A stretch of DNA of 64,000 nt from assembly GCA_942159475.1 (NCBI GenBank), contig OW804100.1, forward strand, positions 11,654,646 through 11,718,645, in the 5' to 3' direction. Position 1 is the first letter of the stretch, and every line of letters starts with the position of its first letter. Positions 11,839 to 22,620 of this stretch are shown here, in pieces. The stretch is from Sthenelais limicola (lineage: Eukaryota > Annelida > Polychaeta > Phyllodocida > Sigalionidae). The notes beneath the pieces were generated by a model. That model was not told where the DNA came from. It ran no database searches and saw only the letters and a program-made list of their open reading frames with translations. The position numbers and the translations under genes are program-made.

Positions 11839-13668
11839 ATGTTAGTAAATGTGTGGAGGATCGTTTTTGTCCTCCATGCTTTGCAAGGAACATGCATGGG
11901 TCAAGGCTTCTACGATAACCTTATATTGGCTATTTCACAGTATCTGGTAACTAACGGCATATCGATTGGACCAACAGGTCCCACTGGACCACCTGGACCA
12001 CCTGGAGTTACAGGTGGAACAGGAGGAATTGGTGGAACAGGAGGAACAGGTGGAACAGGCGGAGCAGGTGGGACTGGAGGAACGGGGGGCACTGGAGGGA
12101 CAGGAGGTGTTGGTTTAATGGGGGGAACTGGTGGAACAGGAGGACCAGGTGGAACAGGTCCGGCTGGAGGTACAGGAGGTACAGGAGGAACTGGTGGAGT
12201 TGGTGGTACTGGGGGAACTGGAGTTGCAGGTGGAACTGGTGGTACAGGTGGAACTGGTGGTACAGGTGCAACAGGAGGGGTTGGTGGTACAGGAGGAACA
12301 GGAGGTACTGGTGGTACTGGAGGTACTGGACCACAGGGTGGAACAGGAGGACTAGGTGGAACAGGAGGAACGGGAGGGACTGGTGGAGCTGGTGGCGCAG
12401 GAGGAACAGGAGGAACAGGGGGTACTGGAGGACCTGGAGGTAATGGTGGGGCAGGGGGAACTGGTGGAACAGGAGGAACAGGAGGTACGGGAGGTCCTGG
12501 AGGTACTGGAGGTACAGGAGGAACTGGAGGGACCGGGGGTGTAGGTGGCCCTGGTGGCACTGGTGGCACTGGTGGCACTGGAGGAAATGGAGGAACAGGG
12601 GGTGTTGGAGGTACTGGAGGTGTAGGTGGAACTGGTGGTACTGGTGGTACTGGTCCTGCAGGAGGGAACGGAGGAACAGGAGGTACAGGTGGAACTGGTG
12701 GAACAGGAGGCGCAGGAGGTACAGGGGGAGTAGGTGGAACTGGTGGTACAGGTGGTACAGGTGGGGCAGGGGGAGTTGGGGGTACAGGGGGAACAGGAAA
12801 TACTGGAGGGGTAGGTGGAAATGGTGGTGCAGGGGGCACAGGAGGAACTGGAGGAACTGGAGGAGTAGGAGGTAATGGTGGTACAGGTGGTCTAGGAGGG
12901 ACTGGAGGTACTGGAGGAACTGGAGGGACAGGTGGACCAGGTGGAACAGGAGGAACTGGGGGGACTGGTGTAACAGGAGGAACTGGAGGAACTGGAGGAT
13001 TTGGTGGCACTGGGGCAACAGGTGGTACTGGTGGCACAGGAGGAACACATGGCCAACCAGGACCACCAGGATCAACTGGAGGTACTGGTGCGACTGGAGG
13101 CACAGGTGGCAAAGGTGGAACAGGAGGTACTGGAGGCACTGGGGCAAAGGGTAACACTGGAGGAACTGGAGGTACTGGGGGTACAGGAGGGACTGGTGGG
13201 ACTGGAGGGACAGGTGGTACCGGTGGAAAAGGTAGCATGGGAGGAACAGGAGGGAAAGGACCCCAAGGACCTCCTGGAAACACAGGACCCCAAGGCCCTG
13301 GAGGCCGTCAAGGACCACGTGGACCAAATGGACTAGATGGTATTAATGGTGTAGATGGCAAACCTGGAACCCCAGGAGTAAACAATCGGCCATCAGACCC
13401 TACATGTGAAGAGACTGGTGACTGTGCATTCACTCCAATTGAGCTAGATAAGTTCATGAAGGCAATTATAATAATAGCATCACTTCTAGCAGCAGCGTTG
13501 GTCACCAGCCTAGTGTTTGTATGCATATGCTGGCGAATGTATGCTGCCAGAGTGAAATGCAAGAAAGTAGAACTGTTACCAGTTGCTAGGACAGGGCTAT
13601 TTAATCGATGGCAAACAAAACCAACAGAGAACAGACCAGAGAAACACTTTCAAAACGACCTGTTCTAA
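11839..13668 (+). CDS. Collagen-like type I membrane protein, copy B (Gly-Gly-Thr rod)
   Basis: The exon starts at 11836 after TTTTTTCTTTTGCAG; the ATG at 11839 gives 609 aa. Signal peptide 1-22 and cap 23-43 ([14 protein letters not shown]) have the same lengths as in copy A. The rod is 44-515 and opens with five proline- or valine-bearing triplets ([15 protein letters not shown]) before turning to Gly-Gly-Thr. A single His at 404 breaks the Gly register at the position of copy A's extra Gly. After the rod come [16 protein letters not shown], a membrane span at about 542-564, and a tail with NRWQTKP. The DNA for the rod end is about 98% identical to copy A over 209 bp while the flanks are much less alike. 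An AATAAA at 14272-14277 may be its polyadenylation signal. Function unknown; probably a homo- or heterotrimeric surface rod. Confidence 0.8.
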   Translation: MLVNVWRIVFVLHALQGTCMGQGFYDNLILAISQYLVTNGISIGPTGPTGPPGPPGVTGGTGGIGGTGGTGGTGGAGGTGGTGGTGGTGGVGLMGGTGGTGGPGGTGPAGGTGGTGGTGGVGGTGGTGVAGGTGGTGGTGGTGATGGVGGTGGTGGTGGTGGTGPQGGTGGLGGTGGTGGTGGAGGAGGTGGTGGTGGPGGNGGAGGTGGTGGTGGTGGPGGTGGTGGTGGTGGVGGPGGTGGTGGTGGNGGTGGVGGTGGVGGTGGTGGTGPAGGNGGTGGTGGTGGTGGAGGTGGVGGTGGTGGTGGAGGVGGTGGTGNTGGVGGNGGAGGTGGTGGTGGVGGNGGTGGLGGTGGTGGTGGTGGPGGTGGTGGTGVTGGTGGTGGFGGTGATGGTGGTGGTHGQPGPPGSTGGTGATGGTGGKGGTGGTGGTGAKGNTGGTGGTGGTGGTGGTGGTGGTGGKGSMGGTGGKGPQGPPGNTGPQGPGGRQGPRGPNGLDGINGVDGKPGTPGVNNRPSDPTCEETGDCAFTPIELDKFMKAIIIIASLLAAALVTSLVFVCICWRMYAARVKCKKVELLPVARTGLFNRWQTKPTENRPEKHFQNDLF

Positions 13669-16249
13669 GTTCAGAATCCACTTAATATGATATTATGAAC
13701 TTTGACATCATTTGAACTCAGTTTTATTATAATTTCTGATGTTTTATCACGTTTTTCGCACTTTACTTTTGTAGTTTGTCCTAGGATTATGTGATCCTAA
13801 TTGTACATGGTTTTGACCTGCAAACCATACCTTCATGACGATCCTAGTGGGGATTTTGTTAGGTTTCATGAACTAGGGTAAGACAGAAATTACGGGAGTG
13901 TTTCCCTGACTAGAGGTGTCTGTGGGCTTTAGCACTAGAGTCTAGTTAAGAAACGTGTGTTATTATTGGTTGAAAATCTCAAAGCTTGCATATGTGACCC
14001 TAACCGTTACTTTTTTCTGTCCTCCATTTGTTTGAATATTAGTCTAAGTTGTATGGAGGGGCAAATGGTATTGCTAGTTACTGATTTCACTATTCATGTC
14101 TACATAAAGATGTTGCTCAATGGTTGTAAAGGTCTCATGAGACTTAACACACTCCTTTGAAATCACCTAAGGCATATTCATAGCTGATAAACCTTGATAA
14201 CAGTTTGGTGAACTAATTCTGACGTATCCCATGAGTATATATGTGTCTATAAATACCAATATAGATCTATGAATAAATCAAAATAGAAATTATGAATTTG
14301 GAGTGGTTAAGAAACATCTACAAGATCTGGAAGATGTGAGCGATGGTAATCGTAGATATAATTCAGACTATGTTTCAGAAGGATATAAATATGGAAAGTC
14401 CTCCGAGCTGTATTGCCATTATGTTGTTTTGTGAAAAACTGAAATTGAATGGAGCAGGAATATGTTTTATGGAAGGCCTATGTTTAACACAGTGAGTTGC
14501 TAAAATCTCCCTGCAAGCATACCTGAAAGGAAACCATACCGAAACTTTCTTGTATTGAACTAATATATGTGTCTCATAGAGTTGAATTCCGGCTGTAAAC
14601 CTGGTGAAAGAAACGCATCGGTAAGTTAGTGACATCTAGGTACGTTGTTCTCAGAGCGTATATAATAAACTTATATGAAGCATGAAGTGTACCATAGTAC
14701 GTGTGATATAAAATGAGTAATCACAGAACTATCAACGATGTAAACATCCGAAATTGTGAAAATGATTTCTCGCAAACTGAATTTACGAAATCTTTAAATG
14801 AAAAGTGTTTGACAAAACTGGTTTTATGTTTTTCTGGAATAAATTATCAATAAATAAGTATATATTGATACCGAGTGGCGACAAATGGTCTAACATTCAG
14901 TGCATGCTACTGATATGCTATGGTGACATGTGTATTCACAGATAAATTAACTAATCCTGAATGTTATTGAATCACAGCACATGTATGAGGCATTGCTACT
15001 GTTATGCTGATGTTGTGCAGTGTTCCTGGTTATTATTAATAAAAATGATAAAGCATGATTTAAGTTGTGGTAATGTTTCTTTTCCTACATAATTTACCCA
15101 AAAGATGTCTGCACAGACGACTATAGATTGAGACATAGAGCAGCCGTCGGTACATACGTTACACCTGAATTAATACCTGACCTTGGTGTGTACCATTTAG
15201 AAACTATTCTCGCCCGGGTTTACAGATATATTATTGTATTAGAGTTCCTTTCAAACCAAGAACACGTCACTCCATTGTTGCAGACGCCTCAAAATAAAAA
15301 AAAAAGAAAGAAAAAAAGAAAAAAAGAGTAGATTATCGTCAGAATTGGTGCTAATGATACCATCCTACTTTGCATTTGCTTTTGCTAAATCTCGAAAAAT
15401 AGTTCACAATCAATGAATTCCCAAGATGGTAGCCCTGTTATCAAATGTTTAGGACGGAGTAAATTGACTGCATTGACGTTGATATGCAGGGCGGACCGGT
15501 CCGCTTGGGTGAGCCCTACATTACAACGTTCCCGGTGACGCTGTGCCGTAAAATAACCTTGAAATGCACATCACATAATCAGAAATATACCCGATGAACT
15601 TACCGTGCAAGGGAATTAATTCTATAAGTAAATATCAACGCACACCCGTCTCTTCCCACCCCAACCAATTATTATGGATATTTTTTTTTAATTATTTTAT
15701 TTTTCCAGGTATTACAGAAGGGTTTGGCCTTTGCCATCCCCGTTCAAACGAGGATATAACTATGAAGCCTCCTAGATCTCCATACTAATTCTCCTTTCAC
15801 ATCATTCATTAAATCTTAAAATAATGAGCGCATTGCGGCATACGTAGCAATTGACGGGCAGCAGGATGACTGTCACTTGGACGATGCTGCGAGTTTGTAC
15901 CTGCGATACAAATATAAAGAATACAACTCATCCCAATCCAATGACGCGCCATATCCCGCAGTTGTCTCCTATAATGGGATCACTCTATCCATTAGTCTAT
16001 TGGTATGCATGTATCGGTAACCTCACATTATAGGTCTTGTCAACACGGTCTCTCATGTAATCAACTGGTAAATCTGCGATGTGATGTTCACAACTGGTTG
16101 CCAGCTGCAACCCTCCTTCACATTATATCACATATGATATTTGTTGGGATGATTTGAAAGACAGTTATCTACGAACTATAGATAGGAAAGTTTTGAAAGC
16201 CTAAATTTGTGCTCATCCTGTGCCTCCTTCTTATTAACACACACACATA

Positions 16250-16370
16250 TATATATTTTTTTTAAAGATTTTATTTCAACTGGGGAAGACATCTCCCAGT
16301 AAACTGGGTTATTCCAATGCGCCCATCTTTGGGTAACAATGATTGAATTTTAGCAAGATGAACAATGACC
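16250..16370 (-). mobile_element. Possible 3' end of a retroelement (minus strand)
   Basis: On the minus strand a short hairpin (ACTGGGAGATGTCTTCCCCAGT, imperfect) is followed by GAAATAAAATCTTTAAAA and then a (TA)n/(TG)n microsatellite. A stem, an AATAAA and a simple-repeat tail are usual at non-LTR retroelement 3' ends. No coding part was found, so the class stays open. Confidence 0.25.
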
Positions 16371-16724
16371 AGTTTAGTAAGTCTTTCAACATTATTTGTA
16401 AGAATTTTTAGGCAATTATCACGTTACTTGGAAAAGTACTCCTGGGGATATCACTATCAAGAGTGTGACCCCAATTGGGAGAATAATCATCATATCTGAT
16501 ATCTATTAATGATCATATCTGAGGAAAATTGTGGTAAGAAAAGGTACCATAGGACATAGTGGTTAATTGTGATTGTACAATATAGTGAAAGAAATAAGTG
16601 TTTGGGGAAATATAAAATAATAGAATAAAACCAGGATAATCACTGAGAAGTGTGACCAGTATATGGGTAATATGACTTCCAAAAGGAACGTTGTTTCAGC
16701 CATCTAATGGTTATCAATGTAAAT

Positions 16725-16905
16725 TTTGAATTTTGAATATCCCTTATACAATGCTTGATATCCAAAATTCAAATTTTGATATCAATATAATCACGATTAT
16801 TATGATATTAGAAATTAGAATTGTTGTTGTCAAAAAAAGAATTATTCTATATCAAGAAATGACATTTTGATATCAAGAATGTATGTATGGATATCCACAA
16901 TTCGG
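16725..16905. repeat. Degenerate GATATC-rich repeat
   Basis: Variants of TTGATATCAA and GAATTTTGAATATC recur in both orientations through the interval. This looks like a decayed array of a short near-palindromic unit. Confidence 0.4.
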
Positions 16906-17610
16906 TAATGAATGAACGGTACGGTTCCATATGCATGTGCTACATGCAATTGACTTCGTGGAAGCTTATCCCAAATAGGTTAGTTCTGAATGCATCAGAT
17001 AAGCTCAGGTTGACCACTGGCATTACCAATATGTGCGAATATTATGACTGATTTCCTGACCACACCATTCAAACAAATGTACCTTTACAATTCCTTTATG
17101 GCATGACATTTGAGAGCTAGATTCTAGCATATAAAGTATAGATATGCCCAGCAGACTGTACTTTCCATCAATGAAAATCGATAATCTTCTCGGAATGTTA
17201 TACTATTATGATACTCCCTAGTGAGCCTTATATATCTGCGAGGAAGATTAATAATAACTGTGTCTCTGTAATTGTCATAATCTCATTCAGAGGATACCAA
17301 CCTCGAATGTATTCCTCTAAATGATTCTTCTATCAATCATTGTATTTAAATTGAACTATTTCAAGTCTTTTTATTGACCTATTTGGAAGACCAGTCTGAT
17401 CCTATCATATATTTGTAATTGGAGTATTGAAATATCAGTGTCATTAATTCAAACCATGTTTATACAAATGGTAGAACCTCCCCCATTATGGAAGATTAAA
17501 TACTGTACATAATATTAAGCAGGGACACGACTGACATAACCGAGTGCTATATAAAGTTAACGAATTGTTCTACACTGTCAATAACTCATTATTCAATTAT
17601 ATTGCAGGCT

Positions 17611-19470
17611 ATGTGGGCCAACATATGGCAACTCTCCACAGTCCTTCTTGTTCTACAGGGGACTAATATCTGTGAGGCTCAATCATTCATCGACCTCATC
17701 GTCCAAAACTTCGTCAATTATATCCAGAACAACCAGATCAATGTGGGAGTTGAAGGGGCAACGGGTGCTACAGGATTCATGGGACCCACAGGAGGTACAG
17801 GAGGTACAGGGGGAACCGGTGGCATAGGGGGAACAGGTGGTACAGGTGGAACTGGTGGTACAGGTGGGACAGGAGGAGTAGGAGGAACAGGTGGTATAGG
17901 TGGGACAGGAGGAGTTGGAGGAACAGGAGCAGTTGGTGGAGTAGGAGGAACTGGAGGAACAGGAGGAACAGGAGGTACAGGAGGTACAGGAGGAACTGGA
18001 GGTGCAGGAGGTACAGGAGGTACAGGAGGTGCAGGAGGGACTGGTGGAAATGGTGGAACTGGAGGGACAGGTGGTACAGGTGGTACTGGGGTAGCAGGAG
18101 GAACTGGAGGAGCAGGTGGTACTGGAGGGACAGGAGGGACGGGTGGTAAAGGAGGTAATGGTGGTACGGGGGGGACAGGAGGAACAGGAGGGACAGGGCC
18201 ACAAGGAGGCACAGGAGGTACAGGAGGTACAGGTGGTACAGGTGGTCCTGGAGGTACTGGGGGTACTGGGGGAACTGGTGGAACAGGAGGAGTTGGTGGC
18301 ACAGGGGGGGCCGGGGGGATAGGAGGTACAGGTGGCACTGGTGGAACCGGAGGTGTAGGAGGTACAGGAGGGGTTGGTGGAACTGGAGGGGTTGGTGGCA
18401 CTGGAGGTACTGGAGGAGTTGGGGGAACTGGAGGAGCTGGGGGAACTGGTGGGACCGGTGGGCCTGGGGGAACGGGAGGGACTGGCGGAACTGGAGGAAC
18501 TGGAGGAACTGGGGGAACTGGTGGACCTGGAGGAAATGGAGGAACAGGTGGTACTGGAGGAACAGGTGGTACTGGAGGGGCTGGAGGGACTGGTGGTACT
18601 GGAGGGACTGGAGGAACGGGTGGCACTGGTGTGACAGGTGGGACTGGAGGGACAGGAGGGACTGGAGGGACGGGAGGTACTGGTGGTACAGGAGGTACTG
18701 GTGGTACAGGTGGTACAGGTGGTACAGGAGGCACAGGGGAAACTGGTGGGGCCGGTGGAACAGGAGGAACTGGAGGAACGGGAGGCACAGGAGGCACCGG
18801 GGGAACAGGTGGTACTGGAGGAGGAGGAGGTCCCATTGGGCCTCCAGGAGCAACTGGCGGTACAGGTGGGAAAGGAGGTAATGGAGGCACTGGAGGCACT
18901 GGGGGTACTGGGGGCACTGGACCTAAGGGTCCTACCGGGGGCACTGGGGGTACAGGAGGTACAGGAGGAACTGGTGGCAAGGGTGGAACTGGTGGTACAG
19001 GAGCAAAAGGTCATCCAGGAGGAACAGGAGGAAAAGGGCCACAAGGACCTCCTGGCAGTACAGGGCCAAGTGGTGCCAATGGATCTCCAGGAACACCTGG
19101 TTCAAGAGGAGGAAATGCTATAGATGGCGTAAATGGAGCCCCAGGAGCCAATGGTAAAGACGGTCGTGATCCTGATCCTTTGTGTTATGAGACAGGAGAA
19201 TGTGAATTTGCTCCTGTTGAAACAGACAAGTTTGTCAAGGGATTGTTGTTTATTGCACCAATACTAGCAGCAGCTGTCTTTTTCGTATTTATTACTATTA
19301 CTTGTGTGACCTGTTACCTGAGAAGGGTTGTAACTAACAATAAGTGCATTAAGTGCGCAGATAATGATGGACTTATAGTCAAAAGGTATCACAGGAAATG
19401 GATTTGGCAATCAGGTACATGCAAGGGTCGACCTTGCGATATTGAACGTGATGGTATTGACAGAAGGTGA
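17611..19470 (+). CDS. Collagen-like type I membrane protein, copy C (Gly-Gly-Thr rod)
   Basis: The exon starts at 17608 after ATATTGCAG; the ATG at 17611 gives 619 aa. Signal peptide 1-24, cap 25-45 ([17 protein letters not shown]), rod 46-517, membrane span about 544-570. It is the most diverged paralogue, but the rod still has 120 triplets, one extra Gly (406), then 37 triplets, exactly as in copies A and B. One obligatory Gly is replaced by Ala (residue 503, codon 19117-19119), which the others lack. The post-rod motif is CYETGEC with FAPVETDKF. The tail is longer and Cys-rich, and the RW-KP motif is changed. A second frame stays open from 19442 to 19735 across the stop codon, so a tail shortened by frameshift is possible. 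No AATAAA lies close downstream. Confidence 0.8.
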   Translation: MWANIWQLSTVLLVLQGTNICEAQSFIDLIVQNFVNYIQNNQINVGVEGATGATGFMGPTGGTGGTGGTGGIGGTGGTGGTGGTGGTGGVGGTGGIGGTGGVGGTGAVGGVGGTGGTGGTGGTGGTGGTGGAGGTGGTGGAGGTGGNGGTGGTGGTGGTGVAGGTGGAGGTGGTGGTGGKGGNGGTGGTGGTGGTGPQGGTGGTGGTGGTGGPGGTGGTGGTGGTGGVGGTGGAGGIGGTGGTGGTGGVGGTGGVGGTGGVGGTGGTGGVGGTGGAGGTGGTGGPGGTGGTGGTGGTGGTGGTGGPGGNGGTGGTGGTGGTGGAGGTGGTGGTGGTGGTGVTGGTGGTGGTGGTGGTGGTGGTGGTGGTGGTGGTGETGGAGGTGGTGGTGGTGGTGGTGGTGGGGGPIGPPGATGGTGGKGGNGGTGGTGGTGGTGPKGPTGGTGGTGGTGGTGGKGGTGGTGAKGHPGGTGGKGPQGPPGSTGPSGANGSPGTPGSRGGNAIDGVNGAPGANGKDGRDPDPLCYETGECEFAPVETDKFVKGLLFIAPILAAAVFFVFITITCVTCYLRRVVTNNKCIKCADNDGLIVKRYHRKWIWQSGTCKGRPCDIERDGIDRR

Positions 19471-20920
19471 TCATCCAACTGGATTATCAGAAGCTCAAGA
19501 ACAGGATAGACAATGTTATGGAAAGTCGAATCGGAAATATCAGTCCCAATTATCAAAATATACATCATTTCAGTTCCCGATGATTGGCATTTTCCCTGGT
19601 ACTAAACTGACCGACCAACGGACTTCAAATTCGGTTAAAAATATCTCAGATTGTCCGTTAACCAAACAAATGTTGAATACAATCAGTGGCCAACCAACAG
19701 ATACTTTCCCTAAATCCACCAGTCAGTCAGCTTAGTGTGTTTTGTACTTTCAAGAGAGTACAAAGTGTACTGCACACATGACTGCATCTAGCCTCTTGTT
19801 TATGGGACTTGCATTGCTCACTTAACTCAAGTACTAGATACACAAGGCGTTGTCCATTGCGTGTATAATGACTGTGTATAGCAGGATATCACGCAAAATG
19901 GTATAGCACTGTATGGCTTCATCTACAACTGGCCTCATAATAGTTCACAGACGACAGGCCACTAGCATCATGGACCAACTCTACTGTGACAATGCAACTA
20001 TGCTTTATTCTTGTTGCACTGGCCCCAATGTACCACACTACTCATGCAACAAATCATGTACATCCTTTCCAGTTTGCAAAGCAACTCTGCCACAGAATCT
20101 ACTGGCAACAACTGACCTCAGTGATTCTACATTAATTAACAATCTCAAAAATTAAATGAAAACCGAATCCAGTGCCATCTTCTGGGGTAATTAAAACTAA
20201 ATAGGAAGCCCTTGTCCAGTTCTGACTAACCCCTAAGAACAAGAGACTGGTACAAGGCTGTGGTGTCATTATTGTATTTGGAAAATAATTAAAATGCGAT
20301 GTCAAAAATATTTACAAAGCATGAATTCCTGAGCATTTCATGCGTCAATAACCAAGCTTTACATTCTTCTCACCTCAAAAGTAATGCTAGGTGTAGAATT
20401 GTTATTTTAGATTTTTTATTCAGCAAGACATTATAGAGTACACTATTGAATTTCACACAAAGACAATAACAAATCATTAAATAGATCCTTTACTTTGAAT
20501 TAATGGAGATAAGACCTTTGACACAGTTGTATCATTTTTATAAAGGTTAATCATAAACACATGCTTTGATACGTGGATATATCGTAAAGGGTGTGACACT
20601 AAGTATCTAACAAAATGGATCTTACTTTAAAACTACACTATAACTCAATTTGCTATGCTTGAGAGATTAAACATTTGTAATTAAAATGCTGCAATCGGAT
20701 AGGCAACTACTTGTTTCATCTTCTTCTTTGATGCATTCTTAAACAACCGAAAAGAGAACAGAATAAGCAATTATAGAAAGAAAATATTCTGAAAATATTA
20801 CGTACAATGCCTCTATAGATCTATTCAGTCATACAAAACGAAATACACCGCTACTTTTCCCAATAAAGATATTAATGAATCGCTGTGAATCGTTTTCCAT
20901 TTAGCCTTCCTCGCACAAGG
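19471..20920. other. Region downstream of collagen-like copy C
   Basis: Contains the alternate-frame extension (to 19735) and a short Cys-rich open frame at 19913-20155 without splice signals or a known family; I do not call it a gene. The first AATAAA seen is near 20861. The rest looks like 3' UTR or intergenic DNA. Confidence 0.3.
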
Positions 20921-20923
20921 TGT

Positions 20924-21415
20924 CCCCCCCCCCCCCCCCACCACACACACACATCCCCACAGCCAGCCCAATATACATAATTATTTGCCTTTTGGACTGG
21001 CGTTACATAGCATTAGTTTTTTTGCATATAATCCAGGTGTTATTGTTGTTTTGCCTATACCTTTCCCCACCTACCGACACACAACTCAACGTTATATGGA
21101 ATCAAATTTATGTTATTGCTATCAATGTTTCCGGTGTACTACCCTCCAATAAACAGAAACTGAATATCCACTCTCCTTGCCCCAGAGTCACCCCCTGGTG
21201 TGTGCTCAATAGAACCACATTGCTGGCTTGCAATGTTGGGGGGTTCTTTCCATGTGAATGTACTTTCTAGAGACTTCAAGTACAATTAGTAGCATTCTAA
21301 CTACTGACAATATCACTAAATGAGTCCATGGAAGGGACACTTATAAAGATATACGCAAACCGTTGTTCTAAATTTTGACCAAGGTCAAGGTGAGATCGGT
21401 GGGGGGGGGGGGGGG
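20924..21415. repeat. C16 and G15 homopolymers flanking a 460-bp segment
   Basis: C16 at 20924-20939, followed by a CA-rich stretch, and G15 at 21401-21415 on the same strand are inverted relative to each other. Between them no gene is visible. The runs may be independent slippage products or remnants of an inverted pair. Confidence 0.5.
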
Positions 21416-21639
21416 CGTGGTAACTTCCGCCGATTTATAATGTTATTCAAATACCTCAATATCCATCATACATCGCTCTGGCCATATTTTAGGCTGTATT
21501 TGCCATTTCAATTGAGTTCTAATTGAGTTGGTTTAATTTGTCTTCCCTTCTTCGAGTGGGACACAATTAGAAAATTAATCTGCCAAGAATTTTTCTTGTT
21601 ACAGATTCTTAATTACAGTTTTATATGAGACTAGCAAAG

Positions 21640-22030
21640 TACCCGTCCTCTGGACGGTCACCCTCTTGCTCTCACTGTCTGACCCCTCCTCCTCTCTCAC
21701 TGCCTCTCCTTTTCACCCCCTGCCTCTCCCCTCTCTCTCCCTCCCTGTCCCTACCCCACTCCCCCTTCTCCTCTCCCCTGCCATCGTCTCTCTCCCCCTC
21801 TTGTCTCTCTATCCTCATCCTATCCAATTTCCCCCACCTTGTCCCTCCGCTTCTTTTATTCTCTTCTTCCCTCCTGTCTTTGTCTCTCCCCCTTCTCTCC
21901 CCCCTTTGTCTCTCCTCTTCTCCCTCTCCCTATCTGAGTTCCCTGATCTCTCTCCCCACAGTTTTTCCACCCTCCCCCTCTCTTTTTCCTCGTTCTCCCC
22001 ATCCCCCTCAGATTTGTCTCCTCTCACGTT
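21640..22030. repeat. Long polypyrimidine (C/T) tract
   Basis: About 390 bases made almost only of C and T on the plus strand, with CTCTCCC words and few interruptions. It follows a short stem (CCGTCCTCTGGACGG, 21643-21657). Open frames through it are low-complexity artefacts rich in Ser, Pro and Leu. Confidence 0.7.
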
Positions 22031-22359
22031 GCTGCGACAGTGGGACATAAAGGCATGACTTCAATCTCATTTAGTTTCCAGGGGCTTTCCCAGACTATAA
22101 ATAGAGTGTGAATATCCTGATTAAACAAGGGCTTCAAAATCACATTTTCACCCCAGATACCTTCACAAACCACATACGTTGTCCCCCAGAGAGGGTCGAC
22201 GGAACTGTACAGAGCAGAAAAACGGTTGGCAACATAACAGATTCTGAGAACATGCGAGACATATATATGTGTATCATAGGGATAACCTCAATGATATTTC
22301 TAATGTCAACGTCCCGGGAATTCCAAACTTGTGGGTATTTCTGTGTTGGGGATTAACAG

Positions 22360-22620
22360 AGCGATTGTCACTCCAATGGAGATTGGGAGTGACAAGGAGC
22401 AACAAGAAGTGACATGATGACACGGAGAGACAAGGTGCTAGAATTCTGCATCCTTTCAGAGCTCTTGCACATTGTCTCATCACCTCTGCGACATGGGAGC
22501 CAAAGAGGCATGTCTCATGAAACAATTTCCATTGGAGCGCTGTTGCAGTTAATAGACCTACATGCGACATGAGCTGCGACAAGTGTCGCATGACATGTCA
22601 TGTCATACCAATGGAGAACG
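22360..22620. mobile_element. Possible MITE with GCGAC-type motifs
   Basis: The ends are weakly inverted: ATTGGGAGTGACAAG on the left and, reverse complemented, ATTGGTATGACATGAC on the right. TGCGACA/TGTCGCA words cluster inside. No target duplication is clear, so this is only a candidate non-autonomous DNA transposon. Confidence 0.25.

Larger units (their letters stand above)
13669..17607. other. Intergenic between collagen-like copies B and C
   Basis: AT-rich sequence without a supported gene. Two repeat features inside are listed separately (16250-16370 and 16725-16905). An A-rich run sits at 15294-15330. Sequence just before 17608 must be intron of copy C. Confidence 0.4.

Noticed and set aside
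21625..22058. Ser/Pro/Leu-rich open frames of 130-141 codons
   Set aside because: Low-complexity translation of a polypyrimidine tract.
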